From assembly GCA_948527295.1 (NCBI GenBank), contig CAOSWK010000001.1:79010-143009 (forward strand): DNA of 64,000 nucleotides. Direction: 5' to 3'. This DNA is from an uncultured Eubacteriales bacterium (GTDB lineage: Bacteria > Bacillota > Clostridia > Oscillospirales > Acutalibacteraceae). The stretch's first letter is position 1; every line of letters begins with the position of its first letter. Positions 1 through 9,018 of this stretch are shown here, one piece after another. Below the pieces are notes generated by a model. That model was given only the letters and a program-made list of their open reading frames with translations, ran no database searches and had not been told where the DNA came from. Made by a program: the position numbers and the translations under genes.

Positions 1-58
1 TGTTGGCGGGGCTTCTTTGGTTGCTGAAGAATTTTTGAAAATCGTCAACTGTACATAG
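1..58 (+). CDS. tpiA: Triose-phosphate isomerase, 3' end only
   Basis: The first 18 codons of the window, read from base 2, encode a VGGASL...EEFLKIV tail ending at TAG 56-58. The V-G-G-A-S-L stretch is the C-terminal phosphate-binding loop of triose-phosphate isomerase, the glycolytic enzyme that interconverts dihydroxyacetone phosphate and glyceraldehyde 3-phosphate. Only this tail is visible, so the call rests on one short but characteristic motif. The gene begins outside the window. The 87 bases between it and metG show only the metG ribosome binding site. Confidence 0.75.
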   Translation, partial: VGGASLVAEEFLKIVNCT

Positions 59-145
59 CGCCTTATTCGGCTTATTACTAAAATCAAAATATCCGCATGG
101 GAACTAGGTTTTTGGGAATTTTAGTTTTGAGGAGATTGATAAATT

Positions 146-1717
146 ATGGACAAAAAAACTTTTTATATTACGACGCCGATATACTATCCATCGGGCAACC
201 CGCACCTTGGGCATAGCTACTGCACCGTGGCGGCGGACGTTATGGCTAGGTTCAAGCGCTTGGTTGGCTACGATGTGATGTTTTTGACGGGTACGGATGA
301 GCACGGGCAAAAAATTGAGTTGAACGCAGTTAAGGAAAACTTGCGGCCCAAGGAGTACGTGGACAGGCTGGTTGCGGAGTTTCGGCGACTTTGGGATATT
401 ATAGATATCTCCAACGACAGGTATATTCGCACGACGGATGGCTATCACGTCGCGGCGGTGCAGAAAATCTTTCGCGCGCTTTACGATAAGGGCGAGATTT
501 ACAAGGGTAACTACGAGGGCTGGTACTGCACGCCGTGCGAGTCCTTCTGGACTGAGACACAGTTGGTTGATGGAAAATGCCCAGACTGCGGGCGTGATGT
601 AAAGTTGACCAAGGAAGAAGCCTACTTCTTCAAGCTTTCTAAGTATTCTGACAGGCTTTTGCAGCTGTATGACGAGCATCCGGAATTTTTGGAGCCTGAA
701 AGTCGCCGCAACGAGATGATTAGCTTTATCAAGAGTGGCATAAATGACCTGTGCGTGAGCCGGACGAGCTTTAGCTGGGGCGTGCCGGTCGATTTTGACG
801 AGAAGCACGTGGTTTATGTGTGGCTGGACGCGCTTACCAACTACATCACGGCGCTTGGCTATTATTCCGATAGTGACGCCGATTTTAAGCGTTACTGGCC
901 TGCAGACGTCCATTTTGTGGGCAAGGAGATTGTCCGATTTCATGCGATTATCTGGCCGGCCATACTTATGGCGCTGGATTTGCCCTTGCCTCGCAAAATT
1001 TATGGCCACGGATGGCTTCTTTTCGGCGACGGCACCAAGATGTCCAAGTCTAAGGGCAATGTGGTGGATCCGCAGATTTTGTGCGAGCGGTACGGTGTAG
1101 ACGCGATCAAATACTTCTTGATGCGCGAAATTCCCTTTGGGGCAGACAGCGTCTTTACAAACGAGGCTTTGATAAGTCGGATAAACTCAGATTTGGCGAA
1201 TGATTTGGGAAATTTGCTATCTCGCACAACCGCTATGATCGAGAAATACTTCGGCGGCAAGTTGCCTCAGCCCTTTGAGGCTGACGTTGCCGACAATGAG
1301 CTGATTTTTATGGCGACGTCCTTGCGAGAAAAATATGAGCATCACATGGAGCAATTCCAGTTTTCAAGCGCCTTGACGGAGGTTTGGAAGCTAATTGCAC
1401 GGGCCAACAAATACATCGACGAGACGATGCCATGGGCGCTGGGCAGGGACGCAGAAAAAGCGAATCGGCTGGCCTGCGTTTTGTACAATTTATGCGAAGT
1501 TTTGCGAATCGTATCAATCTTGATCACACCCTTCATGCCCAACACCGCGCCGATTATCGCACAACAAATCGGAGCTCGGGAGGACGCTCTAACTTGGAAA
1601 ACCGCTAACAAATGGGGAATCTTGCCGCTTGATGCTGAGATCAAAAAAGGTGACCCGCTTTTCCCGAGAATCGATGTAGAAAAAGAGCTCTCGGAGTTAG
1701 AAAAATGCACTAAGTAG
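146..1717 (+). CDS. metG: Methionyl-tRNA synthetase
   Basis: Cytoplasmic class I synthetase that charges tRNA-Met with methionine using ATP. A HIGH-type motif (HLGH) lies near residue 22 and an exact KMSKS near residue 298. Two CxxC pairs around residues 128-152 form the zinc knuckle in the connective-peptide region. At 523 aa it ends after the anticodon-binding helical domain and lacks the C-terminal tRNA-binding (Trbp111-like) extension found on many Bacillota MetRS proteins. The ATG follows a GAGGAG site at good spacing. tatD starts 14 bp after the stop, a metG-tatD linkage common in Bacillota. Confidence 0.97.
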   Translation: MDKKTFYITTPIYYPSGNPHLGHSYCTVAADVMARFKRLVGYDVMFLTGTDEHGQKIELNAVKENLRPKEYVDRLVAEFRRLWDIIDISNDRYIRTTDGYHVAAVQKIFRALYDKGEIYKGNYEGWYCTPCESFWTETQLVDGKCPDCGRDVKLTKEEAYFFKLSKYSDRLLQLYDEHPEFLEPESRRNEMISFIKSGINDLCVSRTSFSWGVPVDFDEKHVVYVWLDALTNYITALGYYSDSDADFKRYWPADVHFVGKEIVRFHAIIWPAILMALDLPLPRKIYGHGWLLFGDGTKMSKSKGNVVDPQILCERYGVDAIKYFLMREIPFGADSVFTNEALISRINSDLANDLGNLLSRTTAMIEKYFGGKLPQPFEADVADNELIFMATSLREKYEHHMEQFQFSSALTEVWKLIARANKYIDETMPWALGRDAEKANRLACVLYNLCEVLRIVSILITPFMPNTAPIIAQQIGAREDALTWKTANKWGILPLDAEIKKGDPLFPRIDVEKELSELEKCTK

Positions 1718-1731
1718 GAGGTTCTATTGCC

Positions 1732-2487
1732 ATGATCTTTGATTCTCATGCGCATTATGACGATGCTGATTTTGACAATGACCGTGATGACTTGATTTGC
1801 AGACTTTTTGATACGGATGTGTGCGGAATTATCAACGTTGGGTGCAATATTCCGACTTCGAAAGCCTCGATGGATCTGGCACGAAGGTACCCCTTGATCT
1901 GGGCGGCCGTGGGCGTGCACCCGCAAGAGGCTGATAGCGTTCCGCCGGATTATCTCGACATTTTGAGCTCATTTTTGGCAGAAGAAAAAGTCGTTGCGGT
2001 CGGTGAGATCGGGCTCGATTACCATTATGACGAACCCTCGAGGGAAGTTCAAAAGGCGAAATTTGAAGAGCAAGTGAAATTGGCAAAAACCCTCGACGTG
2101 CCGGTGATAATCCACGATAGGGACGCACACGCCGACACGCTTGAAATTTTGAAAAAATACGAGCCAAAAGGCGTGGTGCATTGCTTTTCTGGCAGCGTTG
2201 AGATGGCAACCGAGGTCGTGAATTTGGGCATGTATGTGGGGCTGGGCGGCGTAGTAACCTTTAAAAATGCTAAAAACCCAGTACTCGTGGCAAAGTCTGT
2301 GCCGCTAGATCGGATCTTGTTAGAGACGGACTGCCCATACTTGGCGCCAGAACCGAATCGAGGCTCCCGATGCGATTCTAGCATGATAAAATTCACCGCA
2401 GAGAAAATCGCCCTGGAGCGCGGTATGTCGGTGGAAGAGTTGTTGGGGTGTGCTGAAGAAAACGCATTGCGCTGTTTTCTAAAATAA
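1732..2487 (+). CDS. tatD: TatD family metal-dependent hydrolase (DNase)
   Basis: A 251-aa TIM-barrel hydrolase of the TatD family, which acts as a metal-dependent 3'-5' exonuclease or DNase in the cytoplasm. Metal ligands are visible in order: DSHAH at the N terminus, GEIGLDYH near residue 92, IHDRDAH near 125, HCFSG near 150 and ETDCPYL near 200. The length is typical of the family. The start has a TAGGAGG site. It is probably cotranscribed with metG, and a strong hairpin follows. The fold and family are clear; the physiological substrate is not deducible. Confidence 0.95.
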   Translation: MIFDSHAHYDDADFDNDRDDLICRLFDTDVCGIINVGCNIPTSKASMDLARRYPLIWAAVGVHPQEADSVPPDYLDILSSFLAEEKVVAVGEIGLDYHYDEPSREVQKAKFEEQVKLAKTLDVPVIIHDRDAHADTLEILKKYEPKGVVHCFSGSVEMATEVVNLGMYVGLGGVVTFKNAKNPVLVAKSVPLDRILLETDCPYLAPEPNRGSRCDSSMIKFTAEKIALERGMSVEELLGCAEENALRCFLK

Positions 2488-2501
2488 GCGCAAAATAATT
2501 A

Positions 2502-2529
2502 ATGGCTAAGCTGCTCGGTGCTTAGCCAT
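2502..2529. terminator. Bidirectional terminator between tatD and dapB
   Basis: A 10-bp perfect stem, ATGGCTAAGC (2502-2511) with GCTTAGCCAT (2520-2529), has an 8-base loop. T-rich sequence follows on the + side and A-rich sequence precedes it. It separates the convergent genes tatD and dapB and can serve both. Confidence 0.85.
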
Positions 2530-2550
2530 TTTTCTTTCAAGCTTTTTTAA

Positions 2551-3303
2551 TTATCCCAGCAGGTCGGCCATGTTATATAGTCCAGCTGGCTTTGGCACTA
2601 CAAATTTCGCAGCATTTACCGCTCCTTCGGCGAAAATTTCCTTTGACTGTGCGGTGTGCGATATCTTCAAGACTTCATCCTTGCCGGCAAAAATGATTTC
2701 GTGCTCGCCTACCATCGTTCCGCCTCGCACAGAATGTATGCCTACTTCGTTTTTATCTCTAGCCTTTTTGCAAAGATGCCGATCGTACACGTATTCTAGG
2801 TTTTGCCCCAGCGCCGCCTTAACCGCACCTGCTATCATCAGTGCCGTTCCGCTGGGCGCGTCAATTTTCTTATTGTGGTGCCTTTCTACGACTTCTATAT
2901 CAAAGCCGGGAGACAGCGCTTTTGCGGCCTTTTGGGCAAGCGAAATCATCAGGTTCACCCCTAGTGACATATTGCTAGAAAAGAAAATTGCGATCCGCTC
3001 CGATGCGGCCTTGATTTTTTCAATCTGAACTTCGTTAAATCCCGTTGTGCAGATCACCGCTGGCATTTTTTTTGCAGTCGCATAGGATAAAAGCGAGTCG
3101 ATCAGTTCCGGGTTCGAAAAATCGATGATCACATCCGCCTCTGCGCTGAGTTTGCTAAATGCGTCAACAATCGGGAACTCGTTCGGGACGCTTATTTTTT
3201 TGCTTACACCCCCCACAATAGCGCAATCTGATCGCTCCGACACCACCTTCGCAACGGCCCGCCCCATCTGTCCACCGGCGCCGCTCAATATTATCCTCGT
3301 CAT
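2551..3303 (-). CDS. dapB: 4-hydroxy-tetrahydrodipicolinate reductase
   Basis: Reduces 4-hydroxy-tetrahydrodipicolinate with NAD(P)H in the diaminopimelate/lysine pathway, which supplies meso-DAP for peptidoglycan and lysine for protein. The N-terminal Rossmann glycine motif (GAGGQMG) and the catalytic signature ERHHNKKIDAPSGTA (about residues 138-152, with the catalytic HH and Lys) are present. The 250-aa length is typical. It is the last gene of asd-dapA-dapB, 30 bp after dapA. Confidence 0.96.
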   Translation of the reverse strand: MTRIILSGAGGQMGRAVAKVVSERSDCAIVGGVSKKISVPNEFPIVDAFSKLSAEADVIIDFSNPELIDSLLSYATAKKMPAVICTTGFNEVQIEKIKAASERIAIFFSSNMSLGVNLMISLAQKAAKALSPGFDIEVVERHHNKKIDAPSGTALMIAGAVKAALGQNLEYVYDRHLCKKARDKNEVGIHSVRGGTMVGEHEIIFAGKDEVLKISHTAQSKEIFAEGAVNAAKFVVPKPAGLYNMADLLG

Positions 3304-3333
3304 TTTGCACTTCCCATCTGCGTTCCCCGCGTT

Positions 3334-4227
3334 TTATTTTGTCACAATGCCGAGTTTTCTCATCGCCGCCACCAATTTAGCCTTATTTTCGGCCGAGAGC
3401 GAAATCAGCGGAAGCCGACAACTACCGCAATTAAAGCCCAGCTGATTCATCGCTTCTTTTACCGGAATCGGGTTTACGTCGCAAAACAGCGCTTCCATCA
3501 GCTCATTCGACTTCAAAAATAGCTCTCTGGCGCTGGTTAAATCTCCTTCAAAGAATTTTACATTGATTTCATGGCTCTCGTGAGGACAAACATTCGCGAA
3601 AACCGAAATCACTCCAAGCCCACCAAGAGACAAAATCGGAACAGTCTGGTCGTCGTTGCCGGAATAAACCGCCAAATCATCGCCACAAAGCGCGATCGTC
3701 TTCGCAATGGCCGAAAGATCGCCGTTTGCCTCCTTGGTAGCTACGATGTTTGGGTGCTTCGCAAGCTCCGCGTAGGTCTCCGGTCTAATCGAAACCCCCG
3801 TGCGCGACGGCACGTTGTACAAGATCATCGGCAGGTCCACATTGTCCGCGATACAGCTGTAGTGGCGAATCAGGCCCCTCTGCGACGTCTTGTTATAATA
3901 GGGCGTCACCACCAAAACCGCGTCCGCACCCAGCTCTTGGGCCCTTTTAGACATCTTCAGCGCGTGCTCGGTGCTGTTGCTGCCCGCGCCAGCTATGACG
4001 GGGACTCTGCCCGCAACCTTTTTCACCGTGAAATCAATCACCGCAGCGCGCTCCTCATCGCTCATAGTAGTCGATTCTCCCGTCGTGCCGCAAGTTATTA
4101 TCGCGTCGGTCTTGTTTTTTATCTGGAACTCAAGAATTTCCTCCAAAACCTCAAAATTTACGCTTCCGTCGTTGTGCATCGGCGTTACGAGCGCCACTCC
4201 CGAACCCCTAAATACCGTCTTTTTCAT
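3334..4227 (-). CDS. dapA: 4-hydroxy-tetrahydrodipicolinate synthase
   Basis: Condenses pyruvate with aspartate semialdehyde, the committed step of lysine/DAP synthesis. It is a TIM-barrel class I aldolase of 297 aa. Diagnostic motifs are CGTTGES near residue 46, the YNVPSRTG segment carrying the catalytic Tyr near 138, and the Schiff-base lysine in ATKEANGD near residue 166. It lies between asd (29 bp upstream) and dapB, so the three enzymes form consecutive steps in one operon. Confidence 0.97.
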   Translation of the reverse strand: MKKTVFRGSGVALVTPMHNDGSVNFEVLEEILEFQIKNKTDAIITCGTTGESTTMSDEERAAVIDFTVKKVAGRVPVIAGAGSNSTEHALKMSKRAQELGADAVLVVTPYYNKTSQRGLIRHYSCIADNVDLPMILYNVPSRTGVSIRPETYAELAKHPNIVATKEANGDLSAIAKTIALCGDDLAVYSGNDDQTVPILSLGGLGVISVFANVCPHESHEINVKFFEGDLTSARELFLKSNELMEALFCDVNPIPVKEAMNQLGFNCGSCRLPLISLSAENKAKLVAAMRKLGIVTK

Positions 4228-4256
4228 GAATATTCCTCCGTTTTGTTGTAAAATTG

Positions 4257-5339
4257 TTACTCGATGAATCCCTTGGCGCAGAGCATTTCGGCCATCAGGA
4301 TGGCTCCGCCGGCCGCGCCTCGGACTGTGTTGTGCGACATGCAGACAAATTTAACGTCGTACTGCGTGTCGTCCCGTAGTCTGCCCAGAGCGATTGCCAT
4401 GCCGTTTTCTAACTCCCGTGCGCTGCGTATTTGCGGGTAATGCGGATCCTCAAAATAATGCAAAAACCGCTTTGGTGCGCTTGGTAGCGCCATCCCTGCG
4501 GATAGCCTCTCGCTGTAGATTTTCCACCTTTGTTTTATTTCATCCAGTGGCGGCTTGTTTTTGAACGATACAAAAACGGCGGCGGTATGGCCATCACTCA
4601 CCGGGACCCGGATGCACTGCGTTGTTATGCTGGGCTCTGTGGCGTTTTTTATACCATTTTCGCAGACTTTTCCCCAGATTTTCAGGGGTTCCTTCTCGGA
4701 CTTCTCCTCCTCGCCCGCTATGTAGGGAATGATGTTGTCGACCATTTCTGGCCAGCGCTCGAAGGTTTTGCCCGCGCCGGAAATCGCCTGGTATGTGCAC
4801 GCAAGCACCTTTGTTACCCCAAAATCTCGCAATGGGTGTATCGCTGGGACATAGCATTGCAGCGAACAATTCGATTTTACCGCGATGAATCCTTTTTTTG
4901 TGCCCAACCGTTTTCTCTGAACCTCGATTATATCTGCGTGTTCGGGGTTAACCTCTGGAATAATCATCGGCACGTCTTGCGTTCCTCTGTGCGCGCTGTT
5001 GTTCGATATCACCGGGCATTCGGCCTTTGCGTAGCTCTCCTCCAGCCGCATCAGCGCCTCTTTGGGCATATCCACCGCGCAAAAAACAAAGTCCACCGCC
5101 GCTGCGATCGCTTTCAAATCGCTCACCGCATCCAAAACGGGCATGTCTCGCACTTGTTCTGGGAGATCCTGATCCAGTGCCCATCTGCCGTTCAGGGCTT
5201 CTTCGTACGTTTTGCCGGCCGAAGTCTTGCTCGCAGACAGCACCGCTATGTCAAACCAAGGATGCTCCGCCAGCAGTGCCACAAAGCGCTGCCCTACCAT
5301 TCCGGTGGCCCCCAAGATGCCTACTTTAAACTTTTTCAT
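4257..5339 (-). CDS. asd: Aspartate-semialdehyde dehydrogenase, archaeal/fungal-type
   Basis: NADP-dependent reduction of aspartyl phosphate to aspartate semialdehyde, the branch point to lysine/DAP, threonine and methionine. An N-terminal GATGMVGQRF nucleotide-binding loop is followed by the catalytic cysteine in SNCSLQ near residue 157. The 360-aa length and the segment GAGKTFERWPEM...IPYIAGEEEK match the longer archaeal/fungal subfamily, not the shorter classic bacterial Asd. This form occurs in many Clostridia. It is the first gene of the asd-dapA-dapB operon; only a weak purine site (TTGAG) precedes the ATG. Confidence 0.93.
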   Translation of the reverse strand: MKKFKVGILGATGMVGQRFVALLAEHPWFDIAVLSASKTSAGKTYEEALNGRWALDQDLPEQVRDMPVLDAVSDLKAIAAAVDFVFCAVDMPKEALMRLEESYAKAECPVISNNSAHRGTQDVPMIIPEVNPEHADIIEVQRKRLGTKKGFIAVKSNCSLQCYVPAIHPLRDFGVTKVLACTYQAISGAGKTFERWPEMVDNIIPYIAGEEEKSEKEPLKIWGKVCENGIKNATEPSITTQCIRVPVSDGHTAAVFVSFKNKPPLDEIKQRWKIYSERLSAGMALPSAPKRFLHYFEDPHYPQIRSARELENGMAIALGRLRDDTQYDVKFVCMSHNTVRGAAGGAILMAEMLCAKGFIE

Positions 5340-5486
5340 AGTCTCAAGAGCCGTCGGATGGCCCTTTGTGCCGCCTTTCGTTTAAAATTGAACTCAAAAA
5401 TTGCCAAAATGTGTTGTAACCTCGGCCATAATCGAATATAATTATCTTTGATTTGCCGTTGGTTTTTTCGAATTTCGAAATTTAGG

Positions 5487-5495
5487 TGATATAAT
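5487..5495 (+). promoter_or_regulatory. Probable promoter of queA (extended -10)
   Basis: TGATATAAT is a perfect -10 (5490-5495) with a TG extension, about 50 bp before queA in the asd/queA divergent gap. No good -35 is seen 16-18 bp upstream, which extended -10 promoters can tolerate. Confidence 0.5.
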
Positions 5496-5544
5496 AGCAT
5501 AGCATTTTTGCGCCGCGGTGTCAAGTTTGCCCGCGGTTTGAGGG

Positions 5545-6582
5545 ATGATTGTCATTTTGAAGACGAAGGATTTTTTCTATGATTTGCCAAAGGAGTTGAT
5601 CGCTCAAGACCCCATCGAGAAGCGCGATCACTCGCGGTTGTTGGTGCTTGACAGGGCGAGCGGCAAGGTTTTGCATAAACATTTTTATGATATAGTCGAC
5701 GAACTTATGCCCGGTGATTGCTTGATTCTTAACGATTCTCGGGTGCTTCCGGCCCGAATCTTCGGCGTTAGTGAGGACTCTGGCGCTACAGTAGAGTTTT
5801 TGCTTTTGACTCAAAAAGCCCCAAACACCTGGGAGGCTTTGGCTGGGCCTGGCAAAAAGGCCAAGGTTGGGAATAAGTTTACCTTTGGTGGCGGCGTGAT
5901 GTTTGGCGAGGTTTTGGACGTTCTGCCCGACGGTAACCGCGTTGTTAAGTTTGACTGCGAGGGGAATTTTTTTTCTGCTTTAGAAAAAATCGGCCAGATG
6001 CCCCTTCCCCACTACATTACTCACAAATTAGTCGACCGTGAGCGCTATCAGACGGTGTATTCTCGCGAACTCGGGTCTGCTGCTGCCCCAACTGCCGGGC
6101 TTCACTTTACGGACGATTTGCTCCAAAAAATCCAGAATAAGGGCGTTAAAATAGGCTTCGTTACGCTTCATGTCGGGCTTGGTACGTTTCGTCCGGTTAA
6201 GGTTGCCGATATTGCTGACCACAAGATGCACGCCGAGCATTACGAGGTTCCGCCGCAGACTGCCGCGCTTATTGCTGATACCAAAAAGGCTGGTGGCCGT
6301 ATTGTCGCTGTTGGCACCACCAGCTGCCGCACGCTTGAGGCTATGTTCAAGGATTTCGGCGACGTCATCCCCTGCGAGGGCTGGACCGACATTTTCATTT
6401 ATCCCGGCTTTAAATTCGGGGTCGTCGACGCTTTGATCACTAACTTTCACCTGCCCGAGAGCACTTTGATCATGTTGGTTTCGGCTTTTGCCGGTCGTGA
6501 TGCGGTTTTGTCTGCTTATCGGACGGCGGTTGCCGAGAAATACCGGTTTTTTAGCTTTGGTGACGCGATGTTTATCCGTTGA
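5545..6582 (+). CDS. queA: S-adenosylmethionine:tRNA ribosyltransferase-isomerase
   Basis: Builds the epoxycyclopentane ring of epoxyqueuosine on tRNA by transferring the ribosyl part of S-adenosylmethionine to preQ1. The N terminus carries the family motif (K)TKDFFYDLPKELIAQ and the C terminus GWTDIFIYPG and NFHLPESTLIMLVSAF. The product is about 345 aa, normal length. The start is uncertain: ATG 5545 sits directly on the GAGGGA purine run, whereas TTG 5557 gives the usual MKT-DF-YDLP N terminus. tgt follows after 15 bp, so two queuosine steps are cotranscribed. Confidence 0.96.
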   Translation: MIVILKTKDFFYDLPKELIAQDPIEKRDHSRLLVLDRASGKVLHKHFYDIVDELMPGDCLILNDSRVLPARIFGVSEDSGATVEFLLLTQKAPNTWEALAGPGKKAKVGNKFTFGGGVMFGEVLDVLPDGNRVVKFDCEGNFFSALEKIGQMPLPHYITHKLVDRERYQTVYSRELGSAAAPTAGLHFTDDLLQKIQNKGVKIGFVTLHVGLGTFRPVKVADIADHKMHAEHYEVPPQTAALIADTKKAGGRIVAVGTTSCRTLEAMFKDFGDVIPCEGWTDIFIYPGFKFGVVDALITNFHLPESTLIMLVSAFAGRDAVLSAYRTAVAEKYRFFSFGDAMFIR

Positions 6583-6597
6583 ATGTGAGGTTTTGGC

Positions 6598-7728
6598 ATG
6601 TTTAGCTTGATGAAAACTTGTGGTGGCGCGCGAAGAGGCACTTTTTCTATGCCTCATGGCGACGTGCAGACTCCCGCTTTTATGAATGTGGCGACCTGCG
6701 GCGCTATTAAGGGCGCGGTTTCGGCTTTGGACTTGGCTCAGATCGGCTGCCAGGTCATGCTTTGCAACACCTATCATCTGCATCTGCGGCCGGGTGACGG
6801 CGTTGTTCGTCAGCTGGGGGGGCTTCACAGGTTTACCCGTTGGGATGGTCCTATTTTGACCGATAGCGGCGGCTTTCAGGTGTTTTCTCTTTCTAAACTT
6901 CGCCGAATTACCGAGGATGGCGTTTATTTTTATTCTCACATCGACGGCCGGAAGGTCTTTATGGGGCCCGAGGAGAGCATTCAGATTCAGTCTAACCTGG
7001 CCTCGACCATTGCTATGGCCTTTGACGAATGCATCGAGAACCCCGCCGAATACAGCTACGTTAAGGCTTCTTGCGACCGCACTACCCGATGGCTTGAGCG
7101 CTGCCGGGCTGAGATGCTTCGCTTGAATGCTTTGGACTCTACTCTCAACAGGGGCCAGATGCTTTTTGGGATTAATCAGGGCAGCACGTATGCGGATTTG
7201 CGCGTTGAACACATGAAGGCTATTCGCGAGCTCGACTTGGACGGATACGCGATTGGCGGCCTGGCTGTGGGCGAGACCGCCGATGAGATGTACGATACCA
7301 TCGAGGCGGTCGTGCCTAATATGCCTTTGGACAAGCCTAGATACCTGATGGGAGTGGGCACTCCGGTGAATATTCTGGAGAGTGTTGCCCGCGGGGTGGA
7401 CCTTTTTGACTGCGTTATGCCGTCTCGGAACGCTCGCCACGGGAAACTTTTCACTTGGGCCGGGAGTGTTAACATTTTGAATGCTAAGAACGAGCTAGAC
7501 TCTATGCCTCTTGACCCTCTCTGCGACTGCCCCGTTTGTAAAAATTTTTCGCGCGCTTATTTGCGACATCTTTTTAAAAGCAAAGAGACCCTCGGCATGC
7601 GCCTGGGCGTTATGCACAATCTTTATTTTTATAATTCTTTAATGGAAAAAATCCGCTCCGCTATTGAAGATGACTCCTTTGACTCATTCTACCGGCATTA
7701 TCGGCAGTTGCTCTCGCAAAAAGTCTAG
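6598..7728 (+). CDS. tgt: tRNA-guanine transglycosylase
   Basis: Exchanges guanine 34 in the GUN anticodons for preQ1, the step before QueA. It is a 376-aa TIM-barrel enzyme. It has the substrate-binding segment DSGGFQVFSL (catalytic Asp) near residue 90, NQGSTYADLR near 195 and the second catalytic Asp in DLFDCVMPSRNARHG near residue 268. The zinc site is CDCPVCKNFSRAYLRHL near residues 306-323. The length is usual for a bacterial Tgt. It forms an operon with queA. Confidence 0.97.
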   Translation: MFSLMKTCGGARRGTFSMPHGDVQTPAFMNVATCGAIKGAVSALDLAQIGCQVMLCNTYHLHLRPGDGVVRQLGGLHRFTRWDGPILTDSGGFQVFSLSKLRRITEDGVYFYSHIDGRKVFMGPEESIQIQSNLASTIAMAFDECIENPAEYSYVKASCDRTTRWLERCRAEMLRLNALDSTLNRGQMLFGINQGSTYADLRVEHMKAIRELDLDGYAIGGLAVGETADEMYDTIEAVVPNMPLDKPRYLMGVGTPVNILESVARGVDLFDCVMPSRNARHGKLFTWAGSVNILNAKNELDSMPLDPLCDCPVCKNFSRAYLRHLFKSKETLGMRLGVMHNLYFYNSLMEKIRSAIEDDSFDSFYRHYRQLLSQKV

Positions 7729-7748
7729 CCGCTTGGTACAATTCGCTC

Positions 7749-7777
7749 TTGATTTAAACTCGGGAATCTGGTACAAT
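7749..7777 (+). promoter_or_regulatory. Promoter of yajC
   Basis: TTGATT (7749-7754), a 17-bp spacer and TACAAT (7772-7777) form a good sigma-A promoter in the tgt-yajC gap, about 35 bp before the yajC start region. Confidence 0.65.
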
Positions 7778-7810
7778 TATGTTTGTTAATCTTTTGGAGG
7801 TGCTGGCTTT

Positions 7811-8125
7811 ATGATGAGTGCAGAGGGTTCTGCTGGGATTATGAACGTCGTTTTTATGACGCTTCTTTTTGCTTTGATGTATTTTTTTATGATTCGACCG
7901 AGTTCTAAGCGCAAAAAGCTCGAGGACGATATGCGAAACAACATTCAGATCGGCGACGAAATCACTACTATTGGCGGGATCGTTGGCCGGATTGTTGCTG
8001 TTAAGGACGATAATCAATCTTTTATTATTGAGACTAGCGTGGATCGGAGCAAGATCAAAATTAAAAAATGGGCTATTGCTAGCTGCGATTCTCAGAAGGA
8101 AAGTCGTACGCCTGCTGCGAAGTAG
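7811..8125 (+). CDS. yajC: Preprotein translocase accessory subunit YajC
   Basis: Small inner-membrane protein that associates with the Sec translocon (SecDF). It is 104 aa with one N-terminal membrane helix (about residues 14-33) followed by the conserved RPSSKRKK-LEDDM segment. The cytoplasmic domain carries GDEITTIGGIVGRIVAV, the hallmark of YajC. A TTGGAGG site precedes the two adjacent ATG codons at 7811 and 7814. The tgt-yajC order is conserved across many bacteria. Confidence 0.95.
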   Translation: MMSAEGSAGIMNVVFMTLLFALMYFFMIRPSSKRKKLEDDMRNNIQIGDEITTIGGIVGRIVAVKDDNQSFIIETSVDRSKIKIKKWAIASCDSQKESRTPAAK

Positions 8126-8220
8126 AACAATTCGATGTATATTCGCCTACCTTTTTGAATATTGATTATAGATTTTGTTTTTAAAATTTGGGGCAAAACA
8201 ATATTTAGGAGGTATGATTT

Positions 8221-8628
8221 TTGAGGTATGACAAGGCTTCGAACGGTGATTCGGATTTTTCCACTTCTTTAAAGGCTATTTTGTTTGGTGCGGCTGTTGG
8301 CGCCACTATTTGCGCGGGATTCTTATTTTTGTTCGCTTTTTTGTTCGTTATTGTTAAGTCTATTCCGCAGTTTTTGATTCAGGTTATCGCCATTTTCTGC
8401 GCCGCCATTGGCTCTTTCGTCGCTGGGTACATTGCTGCTCGGGTTTATCGGTTTCGCGGGCTCGTTTATGGCTCCTTGGCGGGCTTGTTTTTGTTCGTTT
8501 TGCTCACCTTGGTCGCTTTCATCGTCTCGAGAGATCGGTTTACTTATTTGACTTTGGTGCGACTTTTGGTTATGACTCTTGCTGGCGCTTTTGGCGGGGT
8601 TTTGAGTGTTAACAAGAAGCGTCGGTAA
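8221..8628 (+). CDS. Four-helix membrane protein, TIGR04086-like
   Basis: A 135-aa integral membrane protein of unknown function that starts at TTG 8221, 8 bp after an AGGAGG site; no other start fits. Four hydrophobic helices are visible (about residues 19-45, 49-70, 78-99 and 107-128) with glycine/alanine-rich faces. Its size, topology and position between yajC and the SCIFF genes match the clostridial TIGR04086 membrane protein family. That assignment is from memory of gene order and not from a search. Confidence 0.7.
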   Translation: MRYDKASNGDSDFSTSLKAILFGAAVGATICAGFLFLFAFLFVIVKSIPQFLIQVIAIFCAAIGSFVAGYIAARVYRFRGLVYGSLAGLFLFVLLTLVAFIVSRDRFTYLTLVRLLVMTLAGAFGGVLSVNKKRR

Positions 8629-8679
8629 GCCTTTTTACACATTTTAACGCGCGCTCAATAAAACCGCAAAACTTATTGT

Positions 8680-8708
8680 TTGAAATTTTTTGTCGGATGT
8701 GGTATAAT
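8680..8708 (+). promoter_or_regulatory. Promoter of scfA
   Basis: TTGAAA (8680-8685), 17-bp spacer, TATAAT (8703-8708) with a TGTGG extension. It lies about 40 bp before the scfA start and is one of the strongest promoter matches in the window, in keeping with a highly expressed small peptide. Confidence 0.8.
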
Positions 8709-8748
8709 CTTTTGCAGCTTAACTTATTTTTTTAAGAGGTGCGTTTTT

Positions 8749-8895
8749 ATGAAGCATGTTAAGACTTTGAACAAGGCGAATCTTAAGGAGACTGCGGCTA
8801 AGGGCGGTTGCGGCGAATGTCAGGCCTCTTGCCAGTCCGCTTGCAAGACTTCTTGCACGGTTGCTAACCAAAAGTGCGAGAACTCTAGTCGATAA
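8749..8895 (+). CDS. scfA: SCIFF ranthipeptide precursor (six cysteines in forty-five)
   Basis: A 48-aa ribosomal peptide with six cysteines at residues 21, 24, 28, 32, 36 and 43 and the MKHVKTLNKANLKET leader typical of SCIFF. SCIFF peptides are nearly universal in Clostridia; the partner radical-SAM enzyme installs thioether crosslinks. The start is ATG 8749 after AAGAGGTG. An in-frame upstream ATG at 8680 overlaps the promoter -35 and is not used. scfB follows about 120 bp downstream. Confidence 0.95.
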   Translation: MKHVKTLNKANLKETAAKGGCGECQASCQSACKTSCTVANQKCENSSR

Positions 8896-8946
8896 TTGCG
8901 GCTGAGTCGCGGTTTTTGAGGTTTACATAGTTTGAGGTTACGCTTT

Positions 8947-8976
8947 GGGGGCGGGGTTTTTAGTTTCTCCGCCTCT
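8947..8976 (+). terminator. Possible attenuating hairpin between scfA and scfB
   Basis: A G-rich arm (8947-8954) can pair with CCGCCTC (8969-8975) and is followed by T-rich sequence. It would reduce read-through from scfA into scfB, giving more peptide than enzyme. The stem includes wobble pairs and is moderate. Confidence 0.45.
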
Positions 8977-9018
8977 CATTTTTGATGTTTTAAAATTTTT
9001 GCGGGAGTTTTTATTTTT

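Noticed and set aside
6028..7440. 470-codon open frame on - opposite queA and tgt
   Set aside because: Spans two real genes with intact family motifs on + and has no start signal.
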